From GCA-002722245 sp964230605 (lineage in GTDB: Bacteria > Bacteroidota > Bacteroidia > Flavobacteriales_C > GCA-002722245), in NCBI GenBank assembly GCA_964230605.1, contig CAXRIN010000021.1:1-14840 (forward strand): a stretch of DNA of 14,840 nt, written 5' to 3'. Every line of letters begins with the position of its first letter. Position 1 is the first letter of the stretch. The notes below the pieces were generated by a model. The model worked only from the letters and a program-made list of their open reading frames with translations, did not search any database and was not told where the DNA came from. This document shows positions 7,230 to 14,675 of this stretch, in pieces. The position numbers and the translations under genes were made by a program.

Positions 7230-8155
7230 TATCTGTAGTTTTCGTCTTGATCGTTATTGTAAATACTTAGGTAGCTATTGTATCGTTCTGGTGCAATTTC
7301 TCCCTCTTCTAATGCATCTTTAACAGCGCAATGCGGTTCGTTAATGTGCACACAGTTATTGAATTTACAATCAGGTTTTAATTTTAAGAATTCAGGGAAG
7401 TAATTACTTAATTCTTCAGGTTCAATGTCTACTACACCTAATCCTCTAATGCCAGGAGTGTCTATTAAATGCCCACCAAAAGGTAGGTCATACATTTCAG
7501 CAAAAGTAGTAGTGTGGACTCCTTGCTGATGCATTTCTGAAATTTCCTTTACTGCAATTTCTAAATCAGGGATTAACTTTTTAAGTAGACTACTTTTTCC
7601 AACACCACTATTGCCAGATAGAACTGTAGTTTTTCCTTTGAATAGCTCCTGGACTTTGTCAATATTAATTCCTTTCTCTACGCTAATAGGGAGAACAGAA
7701 TAGCCCGCTTCTGAATATATAATATCCCAATCAGCTAGTTGCTCTAGATGTTTGTCTTTATAAACATCTAGTTTGTTCACGATAATAACAGCTGGAATAT
7801 TATAGGCTGTTACTGAAACTAAAAATCTATCTATGAATTCATTTAAGGTGTCGGGTTGTGTAACCGTTGCGACTAAAACTGCTTGATCAACGTTAGCAGC
7901 GAGAATATGGTATTGTTTTGAAAGGTTTACAGATTTACGGATCAGGTAGTTTTCTCTATCTTCTATTTTGGAGATAATACCAGTTTCTTTTCCTTCTTCG
8001 ATTTCAAAATCCACAACATCACCAACAGAAACAGGGTTAGTTACTTTGAGTCCTTTGATCCTGAATTTACCTTTTAGACGGCATTCAAAAAAGTTTCCCT
8101 CTTCATCTTTAACCTTGTACCAACTACCTGTCGACTTGTAAACGAGTCCTTTCAT
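7229..8155 (-). CDS. rsgA: Ribosome small subunit-dependent GTPase A
   Basis: 308 residues with the circularly permuted GTPase order typical of RsgA/YjeQ: an OB-fold at about 1-70, G4 NKLD at 127-130, G1 P-loop GNSGVGKSS at 181-189, the G2 region QGVHTTT at 211-217, G3 DTPG at 232-235, then a zinc knuckle with Cys263, Cys268, His270 and Cys276. It releases assembly factors from the 30S subunit late in maturation and acts as a checkpoint GTPase. First gene of an rsgA-dtd unit, divergent from gldA across 105 nt. A -7 box sits just before its ATG. Confidence 0.97.
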   Translation of the reverse strand: MKGLVYKSTGSWYKVKDEEGNFFECRLKGKFRIKGLKVTNPVSVGDVVDFEIEEGKETGIISKIEDRENYLIRKSVNLSKQYHILAANVDQAVLVATVTQPDTLNEFIDRFLVSVTAYNIPAVIIVNKLDVYKDKHLEQLADWDIIYSEAGYSVLPISVEKGINIDKVQELFKGKTTVLSGNSGVGKSSLLKKLIPDLEIAVKEISEMHQQGVHTTTFAEMYDLPFGGHLIDTPGIRGLGVVDIEPEELSNYFPEFLKLKPDCKFNNCVHINEPHCAVKDALEEGEIAPERYNSYLSIYNNDQDENYR

Positions 8156-8160
8156 TAGAG

Positions 8161-8168
8161 CAAAAATA
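8161..8168 (-). promoter_or_regulatory. Promoter -7 box for rsgA, abutting the start codon
   Basis: On the minus strand the box reads TATTTTTG, an exact TAnnTTTG match, ending 5 nt before the rsgA ATG (8155). About 19 nt upstream (8188-8191) is TTGT, a partial -33 TTTG. The predicted transcript would begin at or almost at the start codon. Confidence 0.6.
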
Positions 8169-8226
8169 GTTTATAAACATTCTTATGACAATTCTACATT
8201 GATATTGTGTTGTTACTTTTCCTAAG

Positions 8227-8257
8227 TTTCTTATTATTTTTAAGCAGATAACCTTAG
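8227..8257 (+). promoter_or_regulatory. Weak promoter candidate for gldA
   Basis: TTTC (8227-8230), 19 nt, then AACCTTAG (8250-8257) resembles TTTG-N19-TAnnTTTG with mismatches in both boxes, and ends 3 nt before the gldA ATG. An alternative, TATTTTTA, lies near 8234-8241. The evidence is mostly positional. Confidence 0.3.
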
Positions 8258-8260
8258 TAT

Positions 8261-9166
8261 ATGTCAGTTTCAGTTAAAGGAGTTACCAAAATTTATGGAA
8301 AGCAGAAGGCTTTAAATAATGTTTCATTTGAAATTGGTACAGGTGAAGTGGTTGGGTTTTTGGGGCCAAATGGCGCTGGAAAGTCAACCATGATGAAAAT
8401 TCTAACAGGTTACATTACGCAGTCTGAAGGAGAAGTAAACGTTTGTGGAATAAATGTTTTGAATAATTCAATAGAATCTAGAAAAAAGATAGGCTATTTG
8501 CCAGAGCATAACCCTCTCTATTTAGATATGTATGTAAAAGAGTTTCTTTCTTTTATTGCCGATATCCATAAATTGAAAAATAAAAAAGAGAAAGTTGAGG
8601 AGATGATTGAGTTGACTGGTTTGACTCCTGAGAAAACAAAAAAAATCAGACAACTTTCTAAGGGGTACCGACAAAGAGTAGGTCTGGCTGCTGCATTAAT
8701 TCATGACCCTGAGGTTTTAATCTTGGATGAGCCAACAACTGGTTTGGATCCCAATCAATTAAAAGATATCCGACAATTAATTAAGTCTATAGGAGAAACT
8801 AAAACAATTATGCTATCAACGCATATTATGCAAGAGGTTGAAGCAATATGTGATAGAGCTATTATTATAAAGCAAGGAGAGATTGTAGCTGACAATAAAA
8901 TTGAGCAATTACAAACAGGTGGGACAGAAATTGTTGTGGAGGTGGAGTTTGATCAGTCTGTTTCTGAAGAAGAATTAAAGAATTTAAAAGGAGTGAATAA
9001 GGTGATTAAAAAGTCTGATAAAGAATTTGTAATCGTTTCAAAAGATAAAACTGATATTCGACCTCTAATCTCTCAGTTTGCAATTGATAACGCTAATTTG
9101 GTGTTAAGTATGCAAAGGAGAGAGCAAAAAATGGAAGATGTATTCCAAAATTTAACAAAGGATTAA
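8261..9166 (+). CDS. gldA: Gliding motility ABC transporter ATP-binding subunit GldA
   Basis: 301 residues, one ABC ATPase domain plus a C-terminal extension. Walker A GPNGAGKS at 35-42, signature LSKGYRQR at 132-139, Walker B VLILDEP at 152-158, H-loop His188 (STHIMQEVEAICDR). The Q-loop region GYLPEHNPLYLDMYV and the signature wording closely match F. johnsoniae GldA as I remember it. GldA works with the membrane subunits GldF and GldG, which are not in this window; the transported substrate is unknown. A related DrrA-like multidrug ATPase is the main alternative, but the residue match favours GldA. metK follows after 28 nt on the same strand, so read-through is likely. Confidence 0.88.
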   Translation: MSVSVKGVTKIYGKQKALNNVSFEIGTGEVVGFLGPNGAGKSTMMKILTGYITQSEGEVNVCGINVLNNSIESRKKIGYLPEHNPLYLDMYVKEFLSFIADIHKLKNKKEKVEEMIELTGLTPEKTKKIRQLSKGYRQRVGLAAALIHDPEVLILDEPTTGLDPNQLKDIRQLIKSIGETKTIMLSTHIMQEVEAICDRAIIIKQGEIVADNKIEQLQTGGTEIVVEVEFDQSVSEEELKNLKGVNKVIKKSDKEFVIVSKDKTDIRPLISQFAIDNANLVLSMQRREQKMEDVFQNLTKD

Positions 9167-9194
9167 CTAACTTCGTGTTTGAAAAAAAAATCTA

Positions 9195-10451
9195 ATGGCA
9201 AACTATTTATTTACCTCTGAATCTGTTTCGGAAGGACATCCAGATAAAGTAGCAGATCAAATTTCTGATGCACTAATTGATAACTTTTTAGCTTTTGATC
9301 CACAATCTAAGGTAGCTTGTGAAACACTTGTTACTACAGGTCAGGTGGTTTTAGCAGGTGAGGTTAAATCTACTACATACTTAGATGTTCAGAAGATTGC
9401 TAGAGATGTAATTGAGAAAATCGGTTACACAAAGTCTGAATATATGTTTGAAGCGAACTCTTGTGGAGTTCTTTCCTCAATTCATGAGCAGTCTGCTGAT
9501 ATTAACCAAGGAGTTGATAGAGGTAATCCTGAAGAGCAAGGAGCAGGAGATCAAGGGATGATGTTTGGTTATGCAACTAAGGAAACTGAAAACTACATGC
9601 CTTTGGCTTTAGATCTTTCTCACAAGATTTTAATTGAGCACGCAAGGTTAAGAAGAGAAGGGGAATTGATTCCTTATTTAAGGCCAGATGCTAAATCTCA
9701 AGTTACAATCGAGTATTCGGAAGATAATGTTCCTTTAAGAATCGATTCAATTGTGCTTTCAACTCAACACGATGATTTTGATACAGAGCCAGTAATGTTG
9801 GCAAAAATCAAAGAGGACGTTATTAATATTTTGATTCCTCGTGTGATAGAGCAATTACCAACTGAATTGCAAGCTTTGTTTAATAGTGATATTACTTACC
9901 ATATCAACCCAACTGGTAAATTCGTAATTGGAGGGCCACACGGAGATACTGGGTTAACAGGTAGAAAAATAATAGTTGATACTTATGGAGGTAAAGGGGC
10001 TCACGGTGGTGGAGCTTTCTCTGGTAAAGATCCATCTAAAGTAGATCGTTCTGCTGCTTATGCTACTCGTCATATCGCTAAAAACCTAGTAGCTGCGGGA
10101 GTATGTGATGAAGTTTTAGTTCAAGTTTCATATGCAATTGGAGTAGTTGAGCCAATGGGTGTTTTTATTAATACTTACGGAACTTCAAAAGTTGGTTTGG
10201 ACGATGGAGCAATTGCTAAAATCGTTGAAGAAGTTTTTGATATGCGTCCATATGCTATTGAAACAAGATTGAAATTAAGAAATCCTATGTATTTGGAAAC
10301 TGCGGCTTACGGACATATGGGACGTAAAAATGAGGTAGTGAAAAAGAAATTTGTTGGTGCTGATGGTTCTGAAAAAACAGTTGAAGTAGAATTGTTTACT
10401 TGGGAAAAATTAGATTACGTTGATAAGGTAAAAGCAGCTTTTAAACTGTAA
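9195..10451 (+). CDS. metK: S-adenosylmethionine synthetase
   Basis: 418 residues, normal for the family. N-terminal FTSESVSEGHPDKVADQISD with catalytic His15 and Asp17, the ATP-binding GAGDQG at 116-121, the methionine/ATP-binding GGPHGDTGLTGRK at 246-258 and the P-loop-like GGGAFSGKDPSKVDRS at 271-286. It makes SAM from methionine and ATP, cytoplasmic, tetrameric. The 28 nt upstream of the ATG leaves no room for a SAM riboswitch. A strong terminator follows. Confidence 0.98.
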   Translation: MANYLFTSESVSEGHPDKVADQISDALIDNFLAFDPQSKVACETLVTTGQVVLAGEVKSTTYLDVQKIARDVIEKIGYTKSEYMFEANSCGVLSSIHEQSADINQGVDRGNPEEQGAGDQGMMFGYATKETENYMPLALDLSHKILIEHARLRREGELIPYLRPDAKSQVTIEYSEDNVPLRIDSIVLSTQHDDFDTEPVMLAKIKEDVINILIPRVIEQLPTELQALFNSDITYHINPTGKFVIGGPHGDTGLTGRKIIVDTYGGKGAHGGGAFSGKDPSKVDRSAAYATRHIAKNLVAAGVCDEVLVQVSYAIGVVEPMGVFINTYGTSKVGLDDGAIAKIVEEVFDMRPYAIETRLKLRNPMYLETAAYGHMGRKNEVVKKKFVGADGSEKTVEVELFTWEKLDYVDKVKAAFKL

Positions 10452-10472
10452 TTACATAAAAAATTGAATGCT

Positions 10473-10507
10473 AAATCCCTCAGATAATTCTGAGGGATTT
10501 TTGTTTT
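10473..10507 (+). terminator. Rho-independent terminator after metK
   Basis: Perfect 12-bp stem AAATCCCTCAGA (10473-10484) / TCTGAGGGATTT (10489-10500), 4-nt loop TAAT, then TTGTTTT. It starts 22 nt after the metK stop. Confidence 0.95.
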
Positions 10508-10518
10508 AATGCTTGATC

Positions 10519-10549
10519 TTTGAATACATTTATTGAATTTTTACATTTA
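10519..10549 (+). promoter_or_regulatory. Promoter for the nif3/zinc-ribbon operon
   Basis: TTTG (10519-10522), 19 nt, TACATTTA (10542-10549): a Bacteroidota promoter with an exact -33 box and one mismatch in -7. It ends 4 nt before the ATG at 10554, the same spacing as for nadE and aroQ, and lies just after the metK terminator, where a new promoter is needed. Confidence 0.6.
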
Positions 10550-10553
10550 CATA

Positions 10554-11339
10554 ATGGCGACGATCAAAAACGTAACAGATGTAATGGAGGAGTGGGCTCC
10601 TCTGAGGTTTCAAGAAGGGTATGATAATGCCGGGCTAATTGTTGGTGATCCTAATGTTGAGGTGAAGGGAGTGCTTATTACTTTAGATAGTACAGAGGAT
10701 GTTGTTGAAGAGGCAATTACCAAAGGGGCTAATTTGATTATTGCTCATCATCCAATTGTGTTTGGAGGATTAAAAAAGTTTAACGGTTCTAATTATGTAG
10801 AAAGAACAGTTATAAAAGCAATTAAAAATGATATTGCTATTTATGCTTGTCACACAAATTTGGATTCGGTGATGGATGGGGTGAATTCAAAGATTTGTGA
10901 TTTATTAGGTTTAGAAAATAGATCAATTTTGAGTTTAAAAAAAGGAGAGGGATCTGTAGGTGCAGGAATGATTGGGGAGTTAAAAAATCCAATGGGTGAA
11001 ATGGAGTTTTTACATTTTATTCAAAAGCAATTCAAAGCAGGAGTTGTTCGATATACAAATTTGTTGGATAATCCAGTGAAGAAAGTCGCTGTTTGCGGAG
11101 GGAGTGGAAGCTTTCTTTTGTCGGAAGCCATTCAAGCTGGGGCTGATGTTTTTGTAACTAGTGATTTTAAGTATCATCAGTTTTTTGATGCTGAGAATAA
11201 GATAGTTATTGCAGACATCGGGCATTTCGAAGCTGAAATTTGTACGCAGGAGCTTATTTATGATTATCTAACTAAAAAATTCACTACCTTTGAGGCTCAT
11301 TTTTCGAAAGTGAATACTAATCCGATTAATTATTTATAA
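10554..11339 (+). CDS. Nif3-like dinuclear metal centre protein (YbgI type)
   Basis: 261 residues from ATG 10554; an in-frame TTG at 10533 would add seven residues but lies across the promoter. It belongs to the NIF3/DUF34 family: candidate metal ligands His65-His66 (IIAHHPIVF), Asp104 (CHTNLDS), and His224 and Glu228 (GHFEAE), arranged as in E. coli YbgI. Known members are toroidal hexamers with two metals per subunit; the cellular role is unsettled (GTP cyclohydrolase-like or metal-insertion roles have been proposed). At this length it lacks the PII/CutA-like insert found between the halves in longer homologues. The zinc-ribbon gene follows 8 nt after its stop, a pairing seen in many bacteria. 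Confidence 0.93.
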   Translation: MATIKNVTDVMEEWAPLRFQEGYDNAGLIVGDPNVEVKGVLITLDSTEDVVEEAITKGANLIIAHHPIVFGGLKKFNGSNYVERTVIKAIKNDIAIYACHTNLDSVMDGVNSKICDLLGLENRSILSLKKGEGSVGAGMIGELKNPMGEMEFLHFIQKQFKAGVVRYTNLLDNPVKKVAVCGGSGSFLLSEAIQAGADVFVTSDFKYHQFFDAENKIVIADIGHFEAEICTQELIYDYLTKKFTTFEAHFSKVNTNPINYL

Positions 11340-11347
11340 AGATTAAG

Positions 11348-12106
11348 ATGGCAAAAGCTAAGGAAATTACAGTAGAAGACAAGTTAAAAGCACTTTATTC
11401 ATTACAACTTGTTGACTCTAAAATTGATAAAATTAGAATCGTAAGAGGGGAGTTGCCTTTAGAGGTACAAGATTTAGAAGACGAAGTAACAGGATTAAAC
11501 AAAAGAATCGACAAGATTAATGGTGAGATCGCTGAACTTGAGCAAAATATTTCTGACAAGAAAAATTTAATTGTTGATGCGGAAGCTGCTATTGAAAAAT
11601 ACAAGGAGCAACAAAATAATGTTAGAAATAACAGAGAATATGATTCTTTGTCTAAAGAAATTGAATTCCAAACTTTAGAGATTGAATTAGCTAATAAAAG
11701 AATTAAAGAAGCAAAAGCTAAGATTGATGGTAAGAAAGAAATCCTTACTGAGAATCAAGAAAAGTTAGATGCTAGATCAGCTGATTTAAAATTGAAGCAA
11801 GGTGAGTTAGATAGCATTGTTTCTGAAACTGAAAAAGAAGAGAAAGATCTTGAAGCTGAATCAAGAAAAGCTGAAGAAGTAATCGATGAAAGATTATTGA
11901 TTGCTTACAAAAGAGTTAGAGGTTCAATGAGAAATGGTTTAGCTGTTGTTTCTGTTGAACGTGAGTCATGTGGAGGATGTTTTAACTCGATTCCACCGCA
12001 AAGACAATTGGATATCAGATTAAGAAAAAAGGTTTTAGTTTGTGAGCACTGTGGTAGAATTTTGGTTGATCCTGAATTAGCAGAAGATGTAGTTGAGAAA
12101 AACTAA
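11348..12106 (+). CDS. Coiled-coil C4 zinc-ribbon protein
   Basis: 252 residues. Residues about 10-190 are highly charged Lys/Glu heptad-like sequence, a long antiparallel coiled coil. The C-terminus holds a zinc ribbon with Cys208-x2-Cys211 (CGGC) and Cys232-x2-Cys235 (CEHC), followed by GRILVDPE. This is the zf-RING_7/COG1579 architecture (related to chlamydial CT398 and Helicobacter HP0958/FlgZ); a nucleic-acid or protein-bridging role is suspected, but no function is established in this phylum. Co-transcribed with the Nif3-like gene and closed by the terminator at 12126-12155. Confidence 0.93.
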   Translation: MAKAKEITVEDKLKALYSLQLVDSKIDKIRIVRGELPLEVQDLEDEVTGLNKRIDKINGEIAELEQNISDKKNLIVDAEAAIEKYKEQQNNVRNNREYDSLSKEIEFQTLEIELANKRIKEAKAKIDGKKEILTENQEKLDARSADLKLKQGELDSIVSETEKEEKDLEAESRKAEEVIDERLLIAYKRVRGSMRNGLAVVSVERESCGGCFNSIPPQRQLDIRLRKKVLVCEHCGRILVDPELAEDVVEKN

Positions 12107-12125
12107 AATGAAATTACAACCATAT

Positions 12126-12155
12126 AAAAAGGCTTCATTCGTGAAGCCTTTTTTT
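12126..12155. terminator. Bidirectional rho-independent terminator
   Basis: Stem AAAAAGGCTTCA (12126-12137) / TGAAGCC plus T-run (12142-12155) closed by a stable TTCG tetraloop. A-run on one side and T-run on the other let it end both the plus-strand zinc-ribbon operon and the minus-strand small gene (stop at 12220). Confidence 0.93.
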
Positions 12156-12219
12156 ATGGTCTTTTTTAAATATAAGTCTTGTTTGCACATTTCTTCTTTC
12201 AGAAATTTAACCTCTAATT

Positions 12220-12444
12220 TTATTTGTCTTTTTTAGGTGGGGTATAAGTCCTTGTTCTACTTCCTGATTTTTTCTCTTTTTTGTCGCTATTAGACTTAGA
12301 TGATGACTTGCTTGAAGATTTACTTTTTTTATCTCCTTGTTGGATAAGGCTTGAATAATTACTTGCAGAACCAAATGAATTATAACTTACAAATAGTCCT
12401 GTAACTAATAATGCACCTACTAAAATTTGTTTAAACTGCTTCAT
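12220..12444 (-). CDS. Small exported Lys/Ser-rich protein, unknown function
   Basis: 74 residues. The N-terminus is a convincing Sec signal peptide: MKQFKQ, hydrophobic ILVGALLVTGLFVSY, cleavage probably near FGSA (about residue 27). The mature part of about 47 residues is nearly all Lys, Ser, Asp, Gly and Thr: repeated SKSSSKSSSK, DKKEKKSG, then RTRTYTPPKKDK. It is strongly basic, low-complexity and probably disordered. There is no Cys for lipidation. I do not recognise it. The signal peptide, the shared terminator and the lack of an overlapping gene argue that it is real. It is divergent from proS across 104 nt. Confidence 0.6.
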   Translation of the reverse strand: MKQFKQILVGALLVTGLFVSYNSFGSASNYSSLIQQGDKKSKSSSKSSSKSNSDKKEKKSGSRTRTYTPPKKDK

Positions 12445-12466
12445 ATTTTAATCAATCCTTTATTTG

Positions 12467-12474
12467 TATTTTTG
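12467..12474 (+). promoter_or_regulatory. Candidate -7 box for proS
   Basis: TATTTTTG matches TAnnTTTG exactly. The region 17-20 nt upstream is only T-rich, without a clear TTTG. It would give proS a leader of about 70 nt, unlike the near-zero leaders suggested elsewhere in the window. Confidence 0.35.
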
Positions 12475-12548
12475 CCTTCCAAAACGTTAAACAATTGGTT
12501 TTGTTGCGTTTTTGAATTAAGTCAAAACTAGCAAAAATTATTCCAAAA

Positions 12549-14024
12549 ATGGCTAAGGATTTTACAAGTAGAGCAGAAGATTTTTCTAAGTGGTATAACG
12601 AATTAGTAATAAAAGCTGATTTAGCTCAAAATTCAGATGTTCGTGGTTGTATGGTTATAAAACCTTATGGTTATTCCATTTGGGAAAATATGCAAGCGGT
12701 TTTGGACAAGATGTTCAAAGATACCGGGCATAGTAATGCTTATTTTCCTTTGTTGATTCCGAAGTCATATTTAAGCAAGGAGGCTGAACATGTTGACGGT
12801 TTTGCAAAAGAGTGTGCAGTTGTAACGCATTACAGATTAAAAAATAATGAGGAAGGTGATGGTGTTGTTGTTGATCCTGAAGCGAAATTAGAAGAAGAGT
12901 TGATTATAAGACCAACTTCTGAGACAATCATTTGGAATACATATAGAGGTTGGGTTCAATCTCACAGGGATTTGCCTATTTTAATTAATCAATGGGCGAA
13001 TGTTATGAGATGGGAGATGAGAACAAGGATTTTCTTGAGAACGTCAGAGTTCTTATGGCAAGAAGGTCACACTGCTCATGCTACGAAAGAGGAGGCTGTT
13101 GCTGAAACTAAACAAATGTTAGATGTATACGCCGATTTTGCTGAGAATTACATGGCTGTTCCAGTCGTGAAAGGAGTAAAGACCGAAAATGAAAGATTTC
13201 CTGGTGCGTTGGATACATATTGTATTGAAGCTCTAATGCAAGATGGAAAAGCTCTTCAGGCTGGTACATCTCACTTTTTAGGTCAGAAATTCTCGGAGAC
13301 TTTTGATGTTAAATTTGCAGATAAAGATGGTCAGTTAAAACATGTTTGGGCAACTTCATGGGGTGTTTCTACAAGATTGATGGGTGCATTAATTATGAGT
13401 CATTCCGATGATGAAGGATTAATTGTTCCTCCCAAATTAGCACCAACTCAGGTTGTTATTGTGCCAATATATAAAGGAGAGGAGCAATTAAACGCTATTT
13501 CAGAAAAGTTAGAGCCAGTGATAAAGGCTTTGAAAGATAAAGGTATTCGCGTTAAATATGATGACAGGGATAATCAACGTCCTGGGTTTAAATTTGCGCA
13601 ATATGAATTCCAAGGTGTCCCTATTAGATTAGCTCTTGGTAATAGAGATTTAGAAGCTGGTAATATTGAGGTTGCCAGACGTGATGAAAAGACTAAAGAA
13701 ACTATTCCTTTTGATGGTGTTGTAGAACATGTGGAAAATCTTTTAGTAGATATCCAGAGCAATTTATTTAATAAGGCAAAAAAATACCGTGATGAACATA
13801 TTACTGAAGTAAATTCCTATGAAGAGTTTAAAGAAGTAATTAATACTAAAGGTGGGTTTGTTGCTGCTCATTGGGATGGTACAACTGAAACGGAGCTTAA
13901 AATAAAAGAAGAGACTTCAGCAACGATAAGATGTATTCCTTTAAATAATAAACAAGAAGACGGTACGTGTGTTTACACTGGAAAACCTTCAACGCAAAGA
14001 GTATTGTTTGCTAAAGCGTACTAA
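12549..14024 (+). CDS. proS: Prolyl-tRNA synthetase, archaeal/eukaryotic (ThrRS-like) type
   Basis: 491 residues, the length of class II ProRS without the bacterial editing insert. Motif 1 region FPLLIP at 66-71, RPTSE at 121-125, motif 2 MRWEMRTRIFLRTSEFLWQE (153-172) followed by GHTAHAT, motif 3 region TSWGVSTRLMGALIMSHSDDEG at 269-290, then the anticodon-binding domain from about 300. The C-terminal domain ends in AKAY; a terminal Tyr reaching back to the active site is characteristic of this type. It charges tRNA-Pro with proline. This ProRS type is normal for Bacteroidota. Confidence 0.97.
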   Translation: MAKDFTSRAEDFSKWYNELVIKADLAQNSDVRGCMVIKPYGYSIWENMQAVLDKMFKDTGHSNAYFPLLIPKSYLSKEAEHVDGFAKECAVVTHYRLKNNEEGDGVVVDPEAKLEEELIIRPTSETIIWNTYRGWVQSHRDLPILINQWANVMRWEMRTRIFLRTSEFLWQEGHTAHATKEEAVAETKQMLDVYADFAENYMAVPVVKGVKTENERFPGALDTYCIEALMQDGKALQAGTSHFLGQKFSETFDVKFADKDGQLKHVWATSWGVSTRLMGALIMSHSDDEGLIVPPKLAPTQVVIVPIYKGEEQLNAISEKLEPVIKALKDKGIRVKYDDRDNQRPGFKFAQYEFQGVPIRLALGNRDLEAGNIEVARRDEKTKETIPFDGVVEHVENLLVDIQSNLFNKAKKYRDEHITEVNSYEEFKEVINTKGGFVAAHWDGTTETELKIKEETSATIRCIPLNNKQEDGTCVYTGKPSTQRVLFAKAY

Positions 14025-14091
14025 TTCTTTGAAAAATATTTAACTGTAAATCAGTGGTTTATTCTCAGGGAGGATATTTTTTAAAATAAAA

Positions 14092-14123
14092 TTTGCTCAG
14101 AAAGAAAAAACGATATACATTTG
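14092..14123 (+). promoter_or_regulatory. Promoter for tRNA-Glu
   Basis: TTTG (14092-14095), 20 nt, TACATTTG (14116-14123): exact -33 and -7 Bacteroidota boxes, the best promoter in the window. It implies transcription starting about 25 nt before the tRNA. Confidence 0.8.
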
Positions 14124-14153
14124 CAGTCCTCAATTAAAAGAGGTAGACATTTT

Positions 14154-14225
14154 GGCCCGTTCGTCTAGGGGTTAGGACGCCAGGTTTTCATCCTGGAAAC
14201 AGGGGTTCGATTCCCCTACGGGCTA
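14154..14225 (+). tRNA. tRNA-Glu (anticodon TTC)
   Basis: 72-nt cloverleaf. Acceptor GGCCCGT pairs with ACGGGCT (closing G1-U72 wobble); anticodon stem CCAGG/CCTGG with loop TTTTCAT, anticodon TTC at 14187-14189; T-arm AGGGG-TTCGATT-CCCCT. Discriminator A; CCA is not encoded. Own promoter upstream and hairpin terminator downstream; rpsT follows. Confidence 0.97.
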
Positions 14226-14236
14226 CTTAAACCAAC

Positions 14237-14261
14237 AAAAAAGAGGCTAGCCTCTTTTTTT
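14237..14261 (+). terminator. Terminator/attenuator between tRNA-Glu and rpsT
   Basis: The palindrome GAGGCTAGCCTC (14243-14254) sits between an A-run and a run of seven T. It lies 12 nt after the tRNA and 15 nt before the rpsT ATG. Since no strong promoter is visible between it and rpsT, rpsT may depend on partial read-through. Confidence 0.8.
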
Positions 14262-14275
14262 AAGTTTTAAAGATT

Positions 14276-14530
14276 ATGGCAAATAACGCTAGTGCAAAAA
14301 AGAGAATTAGACAAGCTGAGAAAAAGAAAATCAGCAATAAGTATTACCATAAAACTATGCGTAATGCAATTAGAGATATCAAAAGCCTAGATGATAAAAA
14401 GGCTGCTGAAGAAGCTTTACCAAAAGTAGTTTCTTTAATTGATAGAGTTGCTAAGAGAAACATCATTCATAAGAACAAAGCTGCAAACTTAAAATCTGCA
14501 GTGTCTAAGTCTGTTGCTTCAATAGCTTAG
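14276..14530 (+). CDS. rpsT: 30S ribosomal protein S20
   Basis: 84 residues, basic, helical, with the family pattern: MANNASAKKRIRQAEKKK at the front, NKYYHKTMRNAIRD, and near the end RNIIHKNKAANLKSAVSK. It binds 16S rRNA early in 30S assembly. Its short upstream gap contains a terminator-like hairpin and only a poor TAAGTTTT -7 match (14261-14268). A strong terminator follows. Confidence 0.97.
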   Translation: MANNASAKKRIRQAEKKKISNKYYHKTMRNAIRDIKSLDDKKAAEEALPKVVSLIDRVAKRNIIHKNKAANLKSAVSKSVASIA

Positions 14531-14563
14531 TCAAGAAAGCATTTATAAAACACAATTTAGAAG

Positions 14564-14590
14564 AGGTCATCCATATGGATGACCTTTTTG
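14564..14590 (+). terminator. Rho-independent terminator after rpsT
   Basis: Perfect 9-bp stem AGGTCATCC (14564-14572) / GGATGACCT (14577-14585) with loop ATAT, then a T-run (TTTTTG). The rest of the stretch from 14531 to about 14675 shows no gene. Confidence 0.93.
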
Positions 14591-14675
14591 TTTTATTTTA
14601 TTTCCATTCATATTCTCCAAATAATTATTTTCGCGCTTAATCCTAATTGAAACTTTATAATAGGAGACATATTAA

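Noticed and set aside
9167..9194. SAM riboswitch ahead of metK
   Set aside because: Only 28 nt separate gldA from metK, too short for any known SAM aptamer.
10533..10553. Upstream TTG start adding seven residues to the Nif3-like protein
   Set aside because: It lies across the -7 region of the likely promoter, and the extra residues match nothing in the family; ATG at 10554 gives the normal front.
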